Below, one piece after another: positions 1 through 12,211 of a stretch of 64,000 nt of DNA. This DNA comes from Auricularia sp. M13. Its lineage: Eukaryota > Basidiomycota > Agaricomycetes > Auriculariales > Auriculariaceae. Location: the NCBI GenBank assembly GCA_037042915.1, contig CM073193.1, positions 6,758,001 to 6,822,000 on the forward strand. The letters are read 5' to 3'. Below the pieces are notes generated by a model. It saw nothing but the letters and a program-made list of their open reading frames with translations. It was not told the DNA's origin and did not search any database. Positions within the stretch are counted from its first letter, which is position 1; every line of letters begins with the position of its first letter. The position numbers and the translations under genes were made by a program.

Positions 1-1951
1 CAACGGCCGGCGGCCCTGGAGCTGGAACTGACCGTCGAGCCCGCGCACGAGGATGTACACCCATATCCGGACGTGCACATCGACGTCGCGCACAGGACGG
101 TCAAGAGCATTTCGTCGCTGTCCGCCGCGAGCGCCACAGACGACCACGCAGCCGGCCATTCGCGCGAGCTGTCCACGTCCCTGTCAAACTCAAACCTGTC
201 CGCATCGGCGTCCAACCACTCGGCGTCGACAGGACGGCCGTCTTCGGAGCACAGTCGACACGGTGCTCAGCCGTCCGTTGAGCTCCCCTCATCAACCTCG
301 CAGATGTCGTCGTCAGCCTCGCACATGTCCAACTCGACGTCCGTGTCGTCGATGGGGAGTGCTGGAGGACCCGTGCGCTCTCCGCGATCGACAACATCCA
401 GCCACGGGCCCAGCGCGCTCGAGAAGGTGCTCTCCAAGACGCGTCCGACGTGGCTGCCGCCCAAGGACAAGGAGGAGGATAACAAGCATCTCAAGGACTG
501 GGAGGATATGATGCGCAAAAGTCGTGCTGCGGGTACGTGGCGTCCCGTATCGACACCGAGGTTCTCTATCTTACGAGTTTGACGCGTTTCTTAGAGGAAA
601 AGCGCAAGGCGCTCGTGGCAGAGCGGCGGCGCGCACGCGAAGCCGCCGTCGAGGCGAGCATCCCCATTTGGGAGCGCGAAATCGTGCCAGATTGGCGCGC
701 CGCGACGCGCGATCCGCGCTTGCGCTCCCTCTGGTGGAACGGCATTCCGAGCAACCTGCGGGGCCAGCTGTGGGAGCAGGCCATTGGCAACGACATTGCG
801 CTTAGCAAAGGTACGCGAGCTACGCCGATTGCCAATACGCTTCTGACTGGCCGTAGATTCCTTTTTGCGATGTTCGGCGCGCGGGCGGCGGGCGAGGGAG
901 AGCGGCGTGCAACCCCTTGGTCCGGCCAACTGGCGGCTATAGAAGCGGACATCGCCTCGACGCTGCCTTCCTTACACATATTTAAACCGACGACGGGGCC
1001 CATGTACGAAGACTTACGTGACATTCTATGTGCTTTCGTGCGTGGCGCGATTGTCTCCTGATATGCTGTTCATTCTGACTCTCTACTAGATGATCGCACG
1101 GTCGGACGAAGGCTTATCGCATTATGTCGCTGGCACCGCGCGTGCCGCCGCTATGCTTTTGTTGAACCTGCCGCCGCCTCGCGCGTTCATTGCATTGCGC
1201 AATCTGCTCGAACGGCATTGTTTGCGCTCATTTTATGGCGGCGAGGCCGCAAAAGAGGAGGTCGGTCTTGTGCACTTCTTTCTCGTATATTTCAACTTAC
1301 GTACCACTAGGTTGATGCTTACTATCGGTGAGCTCGTCCCCAATGGTATCCGGAATGCAAACTCAACCGGGAACTCCTCTACTGCAGAATATTTGACACA
1401 CTACTCGCGGATTGTATGCCCAAGAGTACGTGGCGTCTTCGCCCTGCCTCGCACATTCTAACGGAATGCATGCATGTGTCTAGTTTATTTCAACTTTAAA
1501 CAGCATCATATATCGCCTGCGGCATACCTGCCCGAGTGGATCATCCCCATCTTCGTAGACCACTTGCCCGTCGAAGCATGCACTCGCGTGTGGGATGGGA
1601 TAGTGCTGCACGGCGACGCGTTCCTCTTCCGCGTCGCGCTCGCGCTGCTCAGCAACATCGAGATGCGACTCTTCTTTCCTGACCGCAAGGAGCTGATGGA
1701 GGTTCTTCGGTACGCCTCGCAGCTCCGTGCCCATTGTCTCGCTAACGTATTGGCAAAGGGGAGAAAACCGGGCAGCGCAGGAGGTCGCGCGGCGCACGGG
1801 TGTACTGGGCCCAGAGTCCGAGGGCGCGGGAAAGTACGCGCAATATGGAGTGGACGAGGAGAGCGTGTGGCAGCGGATCGTGGAGATGGACGACTGGTGG
1901 AAGGAGAGTACGTGGGCGCGCCTGATCCAGCGCGAGCTGCCCGATCTGTAG
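1..1951 (+). CDS. TBC-domain protein (Rab GTPase-activating-like), 5' truncated
   Basis: The gene enters from the left edge in frame 1 with a Ser-rich low-complexity region, then a charged helix (ending ...KDWEDMMRKSR) and a TBC domain. Domain landmarks: LWWNGIPSNLRGQLWEQAIG (motif A), IEADIASTLPSLHIF, GPMYEDLRDILCAF, SRSDEGLSHYVAG, LLERHCLRSFYGG, YFNFKQHHISPAAYLPEW and FFPDRKELMEVLR. The clearest intron is 533-594, which restores frame (AEEKRKAL). Others lie near 811-856, 1036-1089, 1266-1315, 1425-1485 and 1711-1759, and their exact edges are not all resolved. TBC proteins stimulate GTP hydrolysis by Rab GTPases on membranes. Here both usual catalytic fingers look replaced: IxxDxxR reads IEADIAS and YxQG reads YVAG, so GAP activity is uncertain. 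The layout resembles TBC1D12/14-like fungal proteins. The stop is at 1949-1951. Confidence 0.85.
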
Positions 1952-2297
1952 ACGACTGGACTTTGGACATTCATTTACCGAACGCGTGTAAACTGCTAAT
2001 ACAAGGTTGTATCGTGTAGAAGACTTGCTATCGGGCCCGGCGTCGTGCTTGTTGACGCGTTGTTTGCATCTGCCTCGCTTCCGACTGCCAGGACTGCTCG
2101 GCGCTCTGGATAAATATCCTCGGTCTGCGCCTGACATATCCCAATGCACACACACTGCTCAACGCCCTACGCCGGAGTTCGAGTATCTGATGATGTGGCA
2201 TGGCGCAGTCGCTCACTACAAATTCACCCCCTGCGTGATCTGACTGGGTTACCTTTCGCCACAATTTCCTTGCGACGTGCGATTGTACTTGAGCAGC

Positions 2298-3903
2298 ATG
2301 CCGCCCAAACGAAAACGCGCTGCTGCGTCCAAGAAGGCTCGCAACGCGTCTAGTTCCGCCGTAGAGCTTGCGGACCCGAGCACCAACTCCAAGGCAGCTA
2401 CCCTCGTGGTAGAGATCCTAGACCGTATATTCGAGTACGTCTGGCTTCATACCGAGATTGACTGCGTGCTCATGCTGTTCACCCTACCCTAGGCTTGTGT
2501 CCGAGCGGTATTTCGAGCCGATCTTTGCTTGGCTCAATTCAGACGAATTCGTTACCTCGAAGCGTAAACTCGGCCTGCCACTGGTCAGCGCTTCCCGTGT
2601 CAATAGGCACTGGGTGCGTACTACGGACGATTACATGGCCACCACTGACAGCACGTGTCAGAATGCTGCAGTTCAGCGGCAGCTCTATCGCACCGTGGTC
2701 ATCTCCAACCCGGCGACGATGCTGCTTCTCGCAGAAACCATCAAGAAAAAGGAACGTCGTTCTCTAGTGAATTCATTCCATAGCTTCACCGTCGAGTACT
2801 GGTACAAGAACCTGCCTAGCGACCCCGAGAAGCAGAAATTGGTACGAACTCGCAGCTCATGAATGGAAAGCTAAACATTGATTCCATGGCGCGTGCTCAG
2901 GAACAGAAGGCTCGCCAAGAAACGAGCGTGGCGACGTGGGATGTCCTCAGCGCCATCAAGTATGTATCTGCATTCGTTCTTGCTCTTGCGTCGGGCAGTA
3001 GCTTACAGTAACTTCGTGCAGGACGCTGCATCATTTCGGCATGAGCCCCTCATCGCTTGAGCCTGTACAAAAAGGCAGCAAAATGCCGGACTTCATGCAT
3101 GGCCTGAAGAGCCTGTCCATGCGTGACGGACACTACACCTTCAGCCGCTGGATCCCAGCGGCCGCACCGACTCTGGAGCGCTTGCGCGTGCATTCGTTTG
3201 ACATGTACGCCGGGTCGACGGGTTCGCCCATGCCGCACTTGCGCTCGCTCTGCGTACATCGTCCTGAGGGCTGGCGTTTCGCTTATAATGGCCCGGCGTT
3301 CCGTCTCGAAGACTTATCCGTGCGGTGCACGACTGTTGCCGCGGTTGATATCCCTGGATTTTCTGCCATGCTCCAGCGCATCGTGCCCACCATCAAGCGC
3401 CTCCACCTTGGCATATCCTTCACCAACGACGCCAATGCAGCTGGCCCCCTCTATGATGCCTTGAAGGCGTCGCTTCCTCTTGCTGGAAACCTTCACACGT
3501 TTGAATTGCTTGTCTTTCTTGCGCCGCTCCTGGACGACCGGTCCGCGATTGTGGATGCAATCCCGTCCGGCGTCCGTACCCTCACGCTGCGACAAGGGCA
3601 TCATAGAGGAAGCGGATTCACTAACATCGCCTCGCCCAGTGGCCGGGGCCCACTTTCTATCTACGCCGATGAGACTGAAGCGGTGCTCTCTCGCGTCGAG
3701 CGCGGAGAGTTGGCAGCATTGAAGACGTTCACCATGGCCGGAAACCTTACTTTCCCAATCCCACTTACGATTGGTATGCGACGGAGCGCAGGGTTTTCGT
3801 GAAGCGTCAAACGCGACTGATTCAGTCTGCGAAGAAGCTGGGTGTGGCATTGACCTTCGTCAACGACGTCGACGGGCACTTGTCGTGGTATTTCCCTTCG
3901 TAA
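2298..3903 (+). CDS. F-box/leucine-rich-like hypothetical protein with broken reading frame
   Basis: The protein starts with a basic stretch (MPPKRKRAAASKKARN) and then an F-box-like helix (LVVEILDRIFEYV, interrupted by an intron at 2435-2492). A long region typical of agaricomycete F-box-like proteins follows (SASRVNRHWVRTTDDY; PTLERLRVHSFDMY; PHLRSLCVHRPEGW). The intron at about 2960-3022 joins ...WDVLSAIK to TLHHFGMSPSS cleanly. The frame breaks twice: between about 2830 and 2860, where a stop sits before the next coding stretch, and near 3740-3770, where the reading moves to the frame that ends VDGHLSWYFPS at 3901-3903. These may be assembly indels or true decay. Such proteins are usually substrate adaptors of SCF ubiquitin ligases, but the assignment rests on a weak F-box match and general layout. 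Confidence 0.5.
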
Positions 3904-5859
3904 CTGGTGGAAATTATCGTCTCCAGGTACCTTCTATACGAGAACTTTCTTTTGTCATACCTGGACGAAGCCGAACCTTTATGGCCTCACTCTGGGAGCT
4001 GCTGGTCGATCATCCGGGTGCTCAGGCTCGCCATATCCCGGGACAAGTTCTGCGCTACCAAAGGACGCTGAAGGTCGCTACATCTGCATGCTCTCCAGGT
4101 TGCGACGTCGTCGCCGTGCAGTAGAGCCACCTTCGGACTCGTCTCTCGCGGGCGCCGGGCATTTCACAACATATGTTCCCTTGCGCGTCTCGAAGCTCTC
4201 CGGGGCCATCCGAAGCTCGGTGCCGTCTCGCGATGCTTCACTTCCGGCTACCACTCTGTAGGGTCAATCGAGTGTTCTCATGCCTACGTCCGAATGCTTA
4301 TCATGCTCTGCGACTCACGCATGTTCTTCTTTGCAAGTCCTGCATAAAAATTCGCACACTGGCTGCAGTTTCTGGTACAGTCCAAATCACTCTGAGTTTA
4401 TTCAGCTTGGCTAGCTCCAGGTTGGTGGGCAATTCGAACGTGGCAGGTCTGGAAAGTGACATGGGTCGCGCGAATCCGGCGCTTGATTAACAGATCATCC
4501 CCAAGCTGGGTGCGGGCCTTATAACCGAGGTGAGGGTCCGCGAGCTAGTTGACATGCTGCTATCGACCTAGACAAACGCCTTGACTACTCCGTCGTTTCA
4601 GTGGTTCGTGGATCGCAGCTGTGCACCGATGTGAGCTAATGTCTATGAAACGGCCCTTGTCTCACCGTGACTCTTCGTATCAGGGCGCTGCTTACCCTTG
4701 CTGACATAGCCTGATTCATGGTGGATGGAACATGACCTGCAGGTGACCGCACTTGGAAGCCATGGTGATCAGCCACTCCGCGATGCTATTCGCCATGGCC
4801 ATCTGACAGTCAATGACCACAACCGAATAGTCTGCAGATATCCATAGCAGCCGGGTCCTTCGGAGGTCTACTGCGCCCCTCGGTTGCCTAACTGAGGGTC
4901 TAGAAAGCGCCCAGCTCTCCGAGACGGCCGGCGGGAAGGGTTCAAACCTCCGGAAACAGACGCCTATGACTTTCGGGCGCGTTTGTGCCGCTGAGACGCT
5001 TTGGCGGACAGCTGTGTAACCGTGTGGGGACAGCGTACCGGGAGAAAGGCGCCGGAAAATCGTGTCACTCGCCGTCTATGTAAACCGACCACGGCAAATT
5101 CGGGCCCGCGGGTCGGTCCCGCTTGATTGTGCAAAGCAGATTCACTGCGTGCGATCATCAGCGCAATGCGAGGGACACTCGTTTCCCTTTGTACCCATTT
5201 TATCCGGTGTTGTTGGGCGCCCCAGCACCCTGCGGCGTTGCCCCATTGACGCGGAATTATGTAGAAGGGCGGCTGACGATCATCAAGCGCAAACGAATCA
5301 GATGTCTAAATGTCTGAAATGCTCGCCGCTGCGCAGCCAAGAACAGCTGAGGCGCCTTCGGACGAGGATAGAAGCTGTTGTTCAGAAGGAGTCTCAGGGA
5401 CGCTGTCAGTTTGTCATGACTGTTCGTTGGGTTCGTCGTGGGGCTGCGTCTGGGTGCACATGGCGCCAACGTCATGAAGAATCCTTGGATTCCAGGCACA
5501 AAGCAACAGGACGATCGGGGGGATCATCCGGAAGAAGCACGAGCTCGGAGAAGTGATTTTGGTCCAGGGGCAATGCCGAGAGCGCGTCTGCTGTCGCAGC
5601 CGGGTCGAGGCGCCGTGCGAGCGGGATGGAGGGCGAGTGGAGGGTGAGAGCGCGCGCCAGGCGGTGAGATTTGGCTGGAGACAGTCGAGGGCGTGGTGTC
5701 GAAAATGGAGGCGGGTGATTGGGCCTTGCAACAGATCATTAGTTGAAATGGGTTTGCGGCGGCATCAAGCGGAGGGCACTGCCAGCAATCGAATATCTTG
5801 ACATGGGCCCGGACTGTTAAGCCACCTCCTCTTGCCTCGCCCGAGCCCGCTCTGCCAGC
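3904..5859. other. Long intergenic stretch, no supported gene
   Basis: No convincing protein is visible on either strand. Short open stretches at about 4040-4260 (+) and 5060-5560 (+) lack recognisable motifs and splice logic. The last few hundred bases probably hold the promoter and 5' leader of the UNC93-like gene. Confidence 0.4.
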
Positions 5860-8027
5860 ATGTCCGCTAGCGAGCACACCGCCGAGCACCACGCCGAGAA
5901 GGCCAGGGCCACGGTCGCCTCAGACGACGACCTGGTCATCCCCAAGCCTGGCTACCGCCATCCCGTAGTCCAGGTGCGCCGTCGTCGTCGTCGCCGCCGT
6001 CCTCAGCGCGCTCCCATTGACGCGCGCGTCTGCCATCCCAGGTCCTCCTCGTCTCATTCGTCTGCTTTTCATGCCCTGGAATGTACGCGCCCATCTGCCC
6101 AGCGATTGCCAGGCCCCGCGAAGCTCACTGTTTGTCCCAGGTTCAACGCGCTCTCTGGCCTTGGTGGCGGTGGTCAAATCGACGCGACAACACAGGATAA
6201 TGGTATTCCGGCCGTCCTCCGCCGCTGGAATTGCTTACTCACGCTCTCGCAGCCGCGGTTGCGCTGTACAGTTCCTTCGCGGGCATGGCGTTTTTTGGTT
6301 TGCAATCTCCAGCCTCGCTCGCTTTCTCACCAGCTCACGCGACTTCAGGCGGCTCTGTTGTAAATAAGTTGGGCCCACGCTTGTCCTTTACTCTCGGTAT
6401 GCCGCCCACGCTATCGTGCTTTTGCTCGGCTGCTCACCACGACAACAGGCTCGGGAGGTTACGCTCTTTACATTGGAAGCTTTCTCTCATACAACATCAA
6501 CAAAAACCAGTGCGTATCTTTCTATCTCCTCGACGTGTTCTGTCGCGGACACCGTCGCTGCCGGCTTATCTGTCTGACGTCCGGCGCAGTGGCTTTGTTA
6601 TTGGTGCCGGTGCTATCTTGGGCCTCTGCGCTGGTAATAACCCTTTCCTGTCGACTTGCGTACGAAGCGCTGACCGACAAACCGAAGGCCTGTTATGGAC
6701 TGCACAAGGCTCATTGATGCTGGCGTACTCGACGGAAGCCACGAAAGGGCGATACATCGCCATGTTCTGGATGGTGCGTAACATGCTTACCGTCGGTGAG
6801 CGAGCCATGTTGAAGCCTGGTCCAACTTCTAGATATTCAATATGGGCGCCGTCATCGGCTCGGGCGTTGCACTGGGCCAGAATTTCCACCAAGTCGAGGA
6901 ACGCCCTGTCGCGAACTCCGTTTACATCGTGTTCATCGTTCTGACGGGCGCTGGAGTTCTCACAACGTTCCTGCTCGCCAACCCGACCACCGTGCGTCGA
7001 GCGGACGGCACCCGCGCCGTTATCATTGCCCAACTGTCATGGTGGGACGAACTCAGCGGTGTCTTCTATGGCCTGTATCATGATCCGCTTATCATCTTGC
7101 TTATCCCGTACTTCTGGGCATCCAACTGGTTCTACACATGGCAGTTCAACGACTTCAACCTCGCGCTCTTTAACCCGCGCACGCGCGGCCTGAACAACCT
7201 CCTCTACTGGCTGTCGCAGATCATCGGCGCTGGCTTGTTCGGCTTATTCCTGGACTCTGTCCGCCTGTCGCGTCGCATGCGCGCCTACGCGGGCTGGGCC
7301 ATCCTGTTTGCGCAAATCATGGCCACCTGGGGCGGGAACTGGGTTATTCAGCGAACCTACTCGCGCGAGACTGTCTATGCTGTCGAGCCCGTTTTCAAGA
7401 AGATGGACCTCCACGACGACCAATACGCTGGACGCGCTATCCTCTACATCTGGAACGGAATTAGCGATGCTTGCTGGCAGACCTATGCTTACTGTGCGCC
7501 AGGACCCATTCATGCAGTCATCCTTATGTTAATCGATTTTACGCAGGGATGATTGGAGCGGTCAGCAACAACTCTCGCAAACTCACCGTTCTCGTTGGTA
7601 TCTACAAGGGTATACAGTCAGCTGGCGCAGCCGTGGGCTGGCGGTTGGATGCGCAGAAGGTGTCGTTCCTGGCCATGTTCAGCAGCACTTGGGGTCTCCT
7701 GGCTGGCGGCTTGTTATTCGCTCTGCCCATGATCATCATGCGTGTCCAGGTAGGTTTCTCCACCTCACTGCACGTTTTAATTGGGCACTCACTCGTCCAT
7801 AGAATCATACATGGGCTGAAGACGATACGCTCAACGGCATCGACCCTGCTGGTCACTACGTCGAAGAAAGCCATTTGCGCATGCGCCGCCAGTCGTCCGA
7901 CGCTCCTTCGCGTCGAGACCGAGATTACAACCTCGAGGATACGTATCATCGACGCAATTATCCTCTCGACGCGGAGGTGTTCCAACAACAGCACCATTAC
8001 CCACTGCAACGATCAAAGGAGCGGTAA
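5860..8027 (+). CDS. UNC93-like major facilitator protein
   Basis: About ten short exons encode a polytopic membrane protein of the UNC93-like (former DUF895) branch of the MFS superfamily. The start at 5860 gives MSASEHTAEHHAEKA, a soluble N-terminus. Spliced landmarks are VLLVSFVCFSCPGM joined to FNALSGLGGGGQID, SGGYALYIGSFLSYNINKN, GLLWTAQGSLMLAYSTEA, MIFNMGAVIGSGVALGQNF, WASNWFYTWQFNDFNLALFN, LNNLLYWLSQIIGAGLFG and KGIQSAGAAVGWRLD. The CPGM/FNALSGLGGGG junction and the WTAQGSLMLAY segment are family hallmarks. The C-terminus after the last intron is hydrophilic and Arg/His-rich (ending PLQRSKER at 8027). Fungal members are predicted plasma-membrane or endomembrane transporters or channel regulators with unknown substrate. 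Intron borders around 6490-6700 are the least certain. Confidence 0.85.
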
Positions 8028-8953
8028 CATGCTCTCGTTCCGCCCTTGCTTTGCCACTTACGACCTTAATCCGACTTTTACCGCCCATTTGCCCATATTG
8101 TTATTTGCGACACGCCCTTTCACACCACGCCTTTATGTTTTCCTATCTTTCGACCTCTCCTCGTATCTGGGTGGAATCTGTTTGGATGGAGTAGTAGTGG
8201 CAATTTTTGTTTGCCTAGGACCTGCCTGTGCTTTTAAATGTCTGCGACTGCGGCGCGAGTGTGTCGCCTATTGCGCGCCTGTCGTGGCCTCCCAGTTTCG
8301 CGTGTAGCATAATTACGATCGCACAACAGCGCATAGTGTGCAACATTCGTCGTTGCTGTAACTGCTTAATCCATGTTCTGAACTGTCCTGGTTAAGCTAC
8401 TTGCTGTAATGTGACCTTCGTTCCGCGATCGCGAGTTGTGGCAACGTTTCTCGCCTTAGGGGCTCGAAATGGTTTGACATGCGGATCCTGATGCGCACCC
8501 CCACACCCCGCGGAACGCGGCGATCCCCGCTCCCTCACGTGCACGAGATATGCTGCGTTCTACCCCTTTGGAGCAAACGGTCGAATCGATGGTCGTAGGA
8601 TTTCGCTTGGCCGTGTGGGACCTTGTGCCTCAACAGCGGGACGCGCAAATCTCCGGCGTCAGGCGTCAGGGCTCAGGGGCATGTCAGCAGAACTCGTTAT
8701 TAATGGATCCCCCGGGACGCAGCCACACGCATCCGGCCTTGCTGAGCAGAGCGCATCGAACGCCACAAGACGCTGCAAATTAACAATTGAATACCTAGTA
8801 GGAAATCCCCTTCGAAATGCTACAAAGATACAAATGAAGTGCTCCACCCGTCCAGCGGGTCTTTGAACCCGCGAATCCATCTAGGAAGCTTTGGACTTTT
8901 GGTAAAGGAATGTGTGGGCTACAATGGGTGAAACGAGTGTCCAGGCAACGGCA
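8028..8953. other. Intergenic, convergent gene ends
   Basis: This stretch holds the 3' ends of the UNC93-like gene (left) and the DUF6534-type gene (right, minus strand). It includes a T-rich downstream region near 8080-8230. No further gene could be supported. Confidence 0.4.
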
Positions 8954-10670
8954 TCATATCATGCCGGGTTTTGGAGGCTTGACATGTGAAGAAAAGGGCG
9001 GTACTGGCTTACGCAACATTGGGGCGAGCCTGCCCTCGACTGGGGTGAGAGGCGAGGACGAGTCGGCGGGAGAGGATGGGGACACCGACATCTCTAACAT
9101 CGGCATGGCCTTCACGTCTGAATCGTAGCCACCTTCGGGATCATAGTCCCGGCTCTTTTGCGAGCGGAACTACGGCAGCGCAAGGTGGCATGAGAACCTA
9201 TGACTTCCCGGACACACGCGTGATATGAGAACTTACGGCGCGGCCTACAAGCTCGAACGGTGGTTCCTGTGAGTCATTGAGCTCAGTTGCAATCCTTGGA
9301 GCTGTGGAAGTGCGCACTTGGGGAGATATCTGGACATTTCCACGCGAAAGACTACGACTGGGACCGACGCTGGCCGGCGATGTGTAAATCGCCTGCCGAA
9401 GACGCTCCCGGGCGTTCAAGCTGGAAAGGCCACTGAGTCAAGCTCACACGCGAGTTCAAGCCCAGGTGACTGACGTTACGAGAAGACAGAATGCGAAGAC
9501 TGGGGCAATGTCAACTGAGATCGACTTGCGGTTCAACTACTCACGCTTCGCATAAACGTGCAGAAGAGCTGGTATGGCAGCTGTATCCTTTCCATTAGCC
9601 TGACTGACCAACAACGAGCCGTTATTCTCACAGTATTGGTTTGCAATGGACTAAATTGGACGACGACGATCAGCACGCGCTCATGCATACTGTAACATGA
9701 ATCAACTCACCAGCCCCAGCATAGTTAATGCGGTGGCGCTGTGATTAAGAGTCTCACCGGGGAACATCGTTTATGTCACGAGGAACTTACGTTGTGAGCA
9801 TCCCGGTCTCAATGGTCCACAAGGTCATCTTGGATATCATTCCCGCGGTCCTATTTTAGTGTGAACGCCCGATATACGAGGGAGAACTATTTAAAACGTA
9901 TTCAACGCACTGTTTCAGACCATCTCGCTGCCTTGCGAGCAAAATGACGATGACTCCGGTGTTGAGAAGGTCCACACCGACACTAGCACCGAGCACGGCG
10001 TGGATAGCCCATGGGGATTTGATGGTGAAGATGACGAGAGTCCCAGCTCTTTGTCCATACACCGCAATGGCAATGCTGAAAGCCGCCCGTGCGGCCGAGC
10101 CAAGCCAAGCAGGAATACTGAACCAGGGGTGACCAGCGAGGCGGCTTACTCGGTACGCGTAAAAGGACTATCCTCGTCATGAGCTGCAGCTTCCGAAAGA
10201 GAGTTTACTCACCTGAACGCTGGCGCCGATTAGTCCGCTGAATATTACCGATGTAATGAGTGCGGTCGTCATATCGAAGAGGTGCGGAATTCGGCCAGCG
10301 TCGGCGGCGTCGAGGACAGTTTTGTCGAATAACCAAAGCCAGATCAATCCTGTATGCGCGGTGTCGAGACACCTGAGGAGCGCCTCCGCTCAGATTGAAG
10401 GTTGCGAATGGCTGAGCCACATACCAGACCCACGCAATCTAACGCGAGCGCTGCAGTGAGTAATATGTCTCTGGCACCATGGCAAGCGAGACGCACCAGC
10501 ATACGAATCCAAGCAGGGTCCCAACGTCCAGACGTCACGTACGAGTATAGCTGCGACGCGTTGAGCCCCCAAACTACGGAAGCAACCAGGACACCGAATT
10601 CAGATGTCCCCAGCCACAACCGAACTTGCTTGCGCAGCTCCAGCTGCAGCTGCGCCTGCGCAGGATCCAT
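8954..10670 (-). CDS. DUF6534-type seven-helix membrane protein
   Basis: Read on the minus strand from ATG at 10670, the first exon gives MDPAQAQLQLELRKQVRLWL, a first membrane helix (LGTSEFGVLVASVVWGLNA) and the loop SGRWDPAWIRMLV. Later exons give CLDTAHTGLIWLWLFDK, TTALITSVIFSGLIGASVQ, AYRVSRLAGHPWFSIPAWLG, a helix around AIHAVLGASVGVDLLNTG, and MISKMTLWTIETGMLTT. These are followed by LNARERLRQ and a polar tail, with PEGGYDSDVKAMPMLEMS near the end and a stop at 8954-8956. The signature 'mini-exon' near 9800 (xxISKMTLWTIETGMLT) and the LNARERLR motif before the cytosolic tail are characteristic of the abundant agaricomycete DUF6534/integral membrane family. Its function is unknown. The family expands strongly in mushrooms and is often species-specific. 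Exons around 9500-9750 are uncertain. Confidence 0.75.
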
Positions 10671-11289
10671 AAGAAATGTGCGAGGGTGTGTGCGTTTACG
10701 AGGCCAAGCAGGATCCTCGGGGCTCCAAAGGTCTTGACAGAGCGGCGCGCCTCGGCTGTTGCACGATGAACATCGGAAGTCCACGAGTCAAATTCAACGA
10801 CCCCCGTTCGCGTTGTTTGTTTGAGCCGTAACGCTCGCGTGGTCCTGTAATCAGGCACTGACATGAAGGGATTAAGCTGAGCGCAGGGTACCAGCTGACA
10901 GCTGTCAAGCGTTCATCTTCAACGACGAAGCCATGTATCATGCCTGTTTCAAGAACGTCCTGCTAGAGCCGACGCTGCACGGTGACTTTGCCGGCGGATA
11001 CAGTTAGAACGTTGCTGGGCTTCTGGCTTCCGGTGATGTGCTCCTCGCGGGTGAACAATGGAACCTGTTGAGAACTGGAATTCATCCGCCCCAGAACCTG
11101 GTCTTAAACAGATCCCCAGGCATGAAATACCCTACGGCAGCGGAAGCTTCGGGACTTGGAGCAGCATGAATGACCAGCGGCGACCGTAGGACCTGTGCTC
11201 GAAAGGCCATTTGCTGGATTAAATTCAGGGAAATAGTCAACGTGGTCGTTACACGGATCGGAAGTCCATCACGGCGCCCAGAGGGTCTT
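10671..11289. other. Intergenic, no supported gene
   Basis: This is the spacer between two minus-strand genes. It probably holds the promoter of the DUF6534-type gene and the 3' region of the Dap1-like gene. Open frames here lack family motifs. Confidence 0.35.
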
Positions 11290-11951
11290 CTAGAGGTTCC
11301 TAACGGCCTCTGGCAAGTCCGTAATACGACCGACTATGTTGTAGCGTTTCCTACAAATGACGCTCAGCGACCGTCAAACGAGGGATCGATGCAGGCTGAA
11401 CGCACTTGAAGTAGGCATGCCAGTCCGACAGCACCTTCTGTTCGTCTGGCGGCAATGTGCTCCAGTCTGGGACGGCGTCTTCGGGCTTCAACGACGACAT
11501 GCCAAGGCCACGCGAACCGTCCTTGCCGGCGAAAACGCTGTAACCGCCTCCTGGCCCATATGTATCGCGTTTCGTGCTCACATCGAACACGGTACCTGGC
11601 GCGCAAGCCAGGGCATTAACATGTGCGCTGACCGGCGACCCACGCGGAGCGCTCACCCTTGATAGAGAGCAAGATCGGTCTAGAGGGCTCGCTGCCGTTA
11701 TACTGAGCCAGCTCTGCGAGCGTGTACGGGTCGTCCTTGGGAGGCGCGAGCGTGTCAGGCACCGCGAATGCCTCCTTCTGTTGGCCGGCTTGGCCGTCGG
11801 CTGACGAGCTCATCGGTATCGGGTCGGTAGTAGGCGACGAGCGCTGGGTTGCCGCTGGCTTGAATAGGTACGAGCTAGCGATGAGTGCAATGAGCACAGC
11901 TGGCAGAGCCGTCCACAAAAAGCTTGAGAGATCGAGTTCGGAAAGCGCCAT
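11290..11951 (-). CDS. Dap1/MAPR-type cytochrome b5-like haem-binding protein
   Basis: There are three exons on the minus strand. Exon 1 (start 11951) encodes MALSELDLSSFLWTALPAVL with one N-terminal membrane anchor, then a Pro/Ser linker and PPKDDPYTLAELAQYNGSE. Exon 2 (to about 11410) encodes TVFDVSTKRDTYGPGGGYSV, FAGKDGSRGLGMSSL and DWSTLPPDEQKVLSDWHAYF. Exon 3 encodes RYNIVGRITDLPEAVRNL, with the stop at 11290-11292. The order TLAELAQYNG, then YGPGGGYxVFAGKDASRGL-type, then LSDWxxYFxxRYxxVG is diagnostic of the membrane-associated progesterone receptor family. The Tyr residues in YGPGGGY correspond to the haem-contact region of that family. Yeast Dap1 is an ER protein that binds haem and supports sterol 14-demethylase (Erg11). 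A similar role is inferred here, not shown. Confidence 0.88.
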
Positions 11952-12211
11952 GTGAGCGGAATACTATCTGAGCGAGCGCCGTAACTCCTCTTAAAGTTGA
12001 ACTTTACCTAGTGGTTTTTTCTACCTCAAGTCGAATTATTCGGGTTCCACAACGACTGGAGATTGCTTCAAGAGGCTTCCAAGCCGACTGACACGCAGAA
12101 CGATAATACTCCAAGGCCGCGAGTCTGACATCAGGCCGCTGAGTCTAAGGTCTTATCTGATAATCAAAACTCCCATTCTCAGCAAAGCCGCCGTTCGAGT
12201 GTACAAAGCTA

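Noticed and set aside
8850-8880. tRNA-like TTTGAACCCGCGAATCC
   Set aside because: No matching acceptor stem, D-arm or anticodon arm could be drawn around it; other GTTCGA-type words in the window failed the same test.
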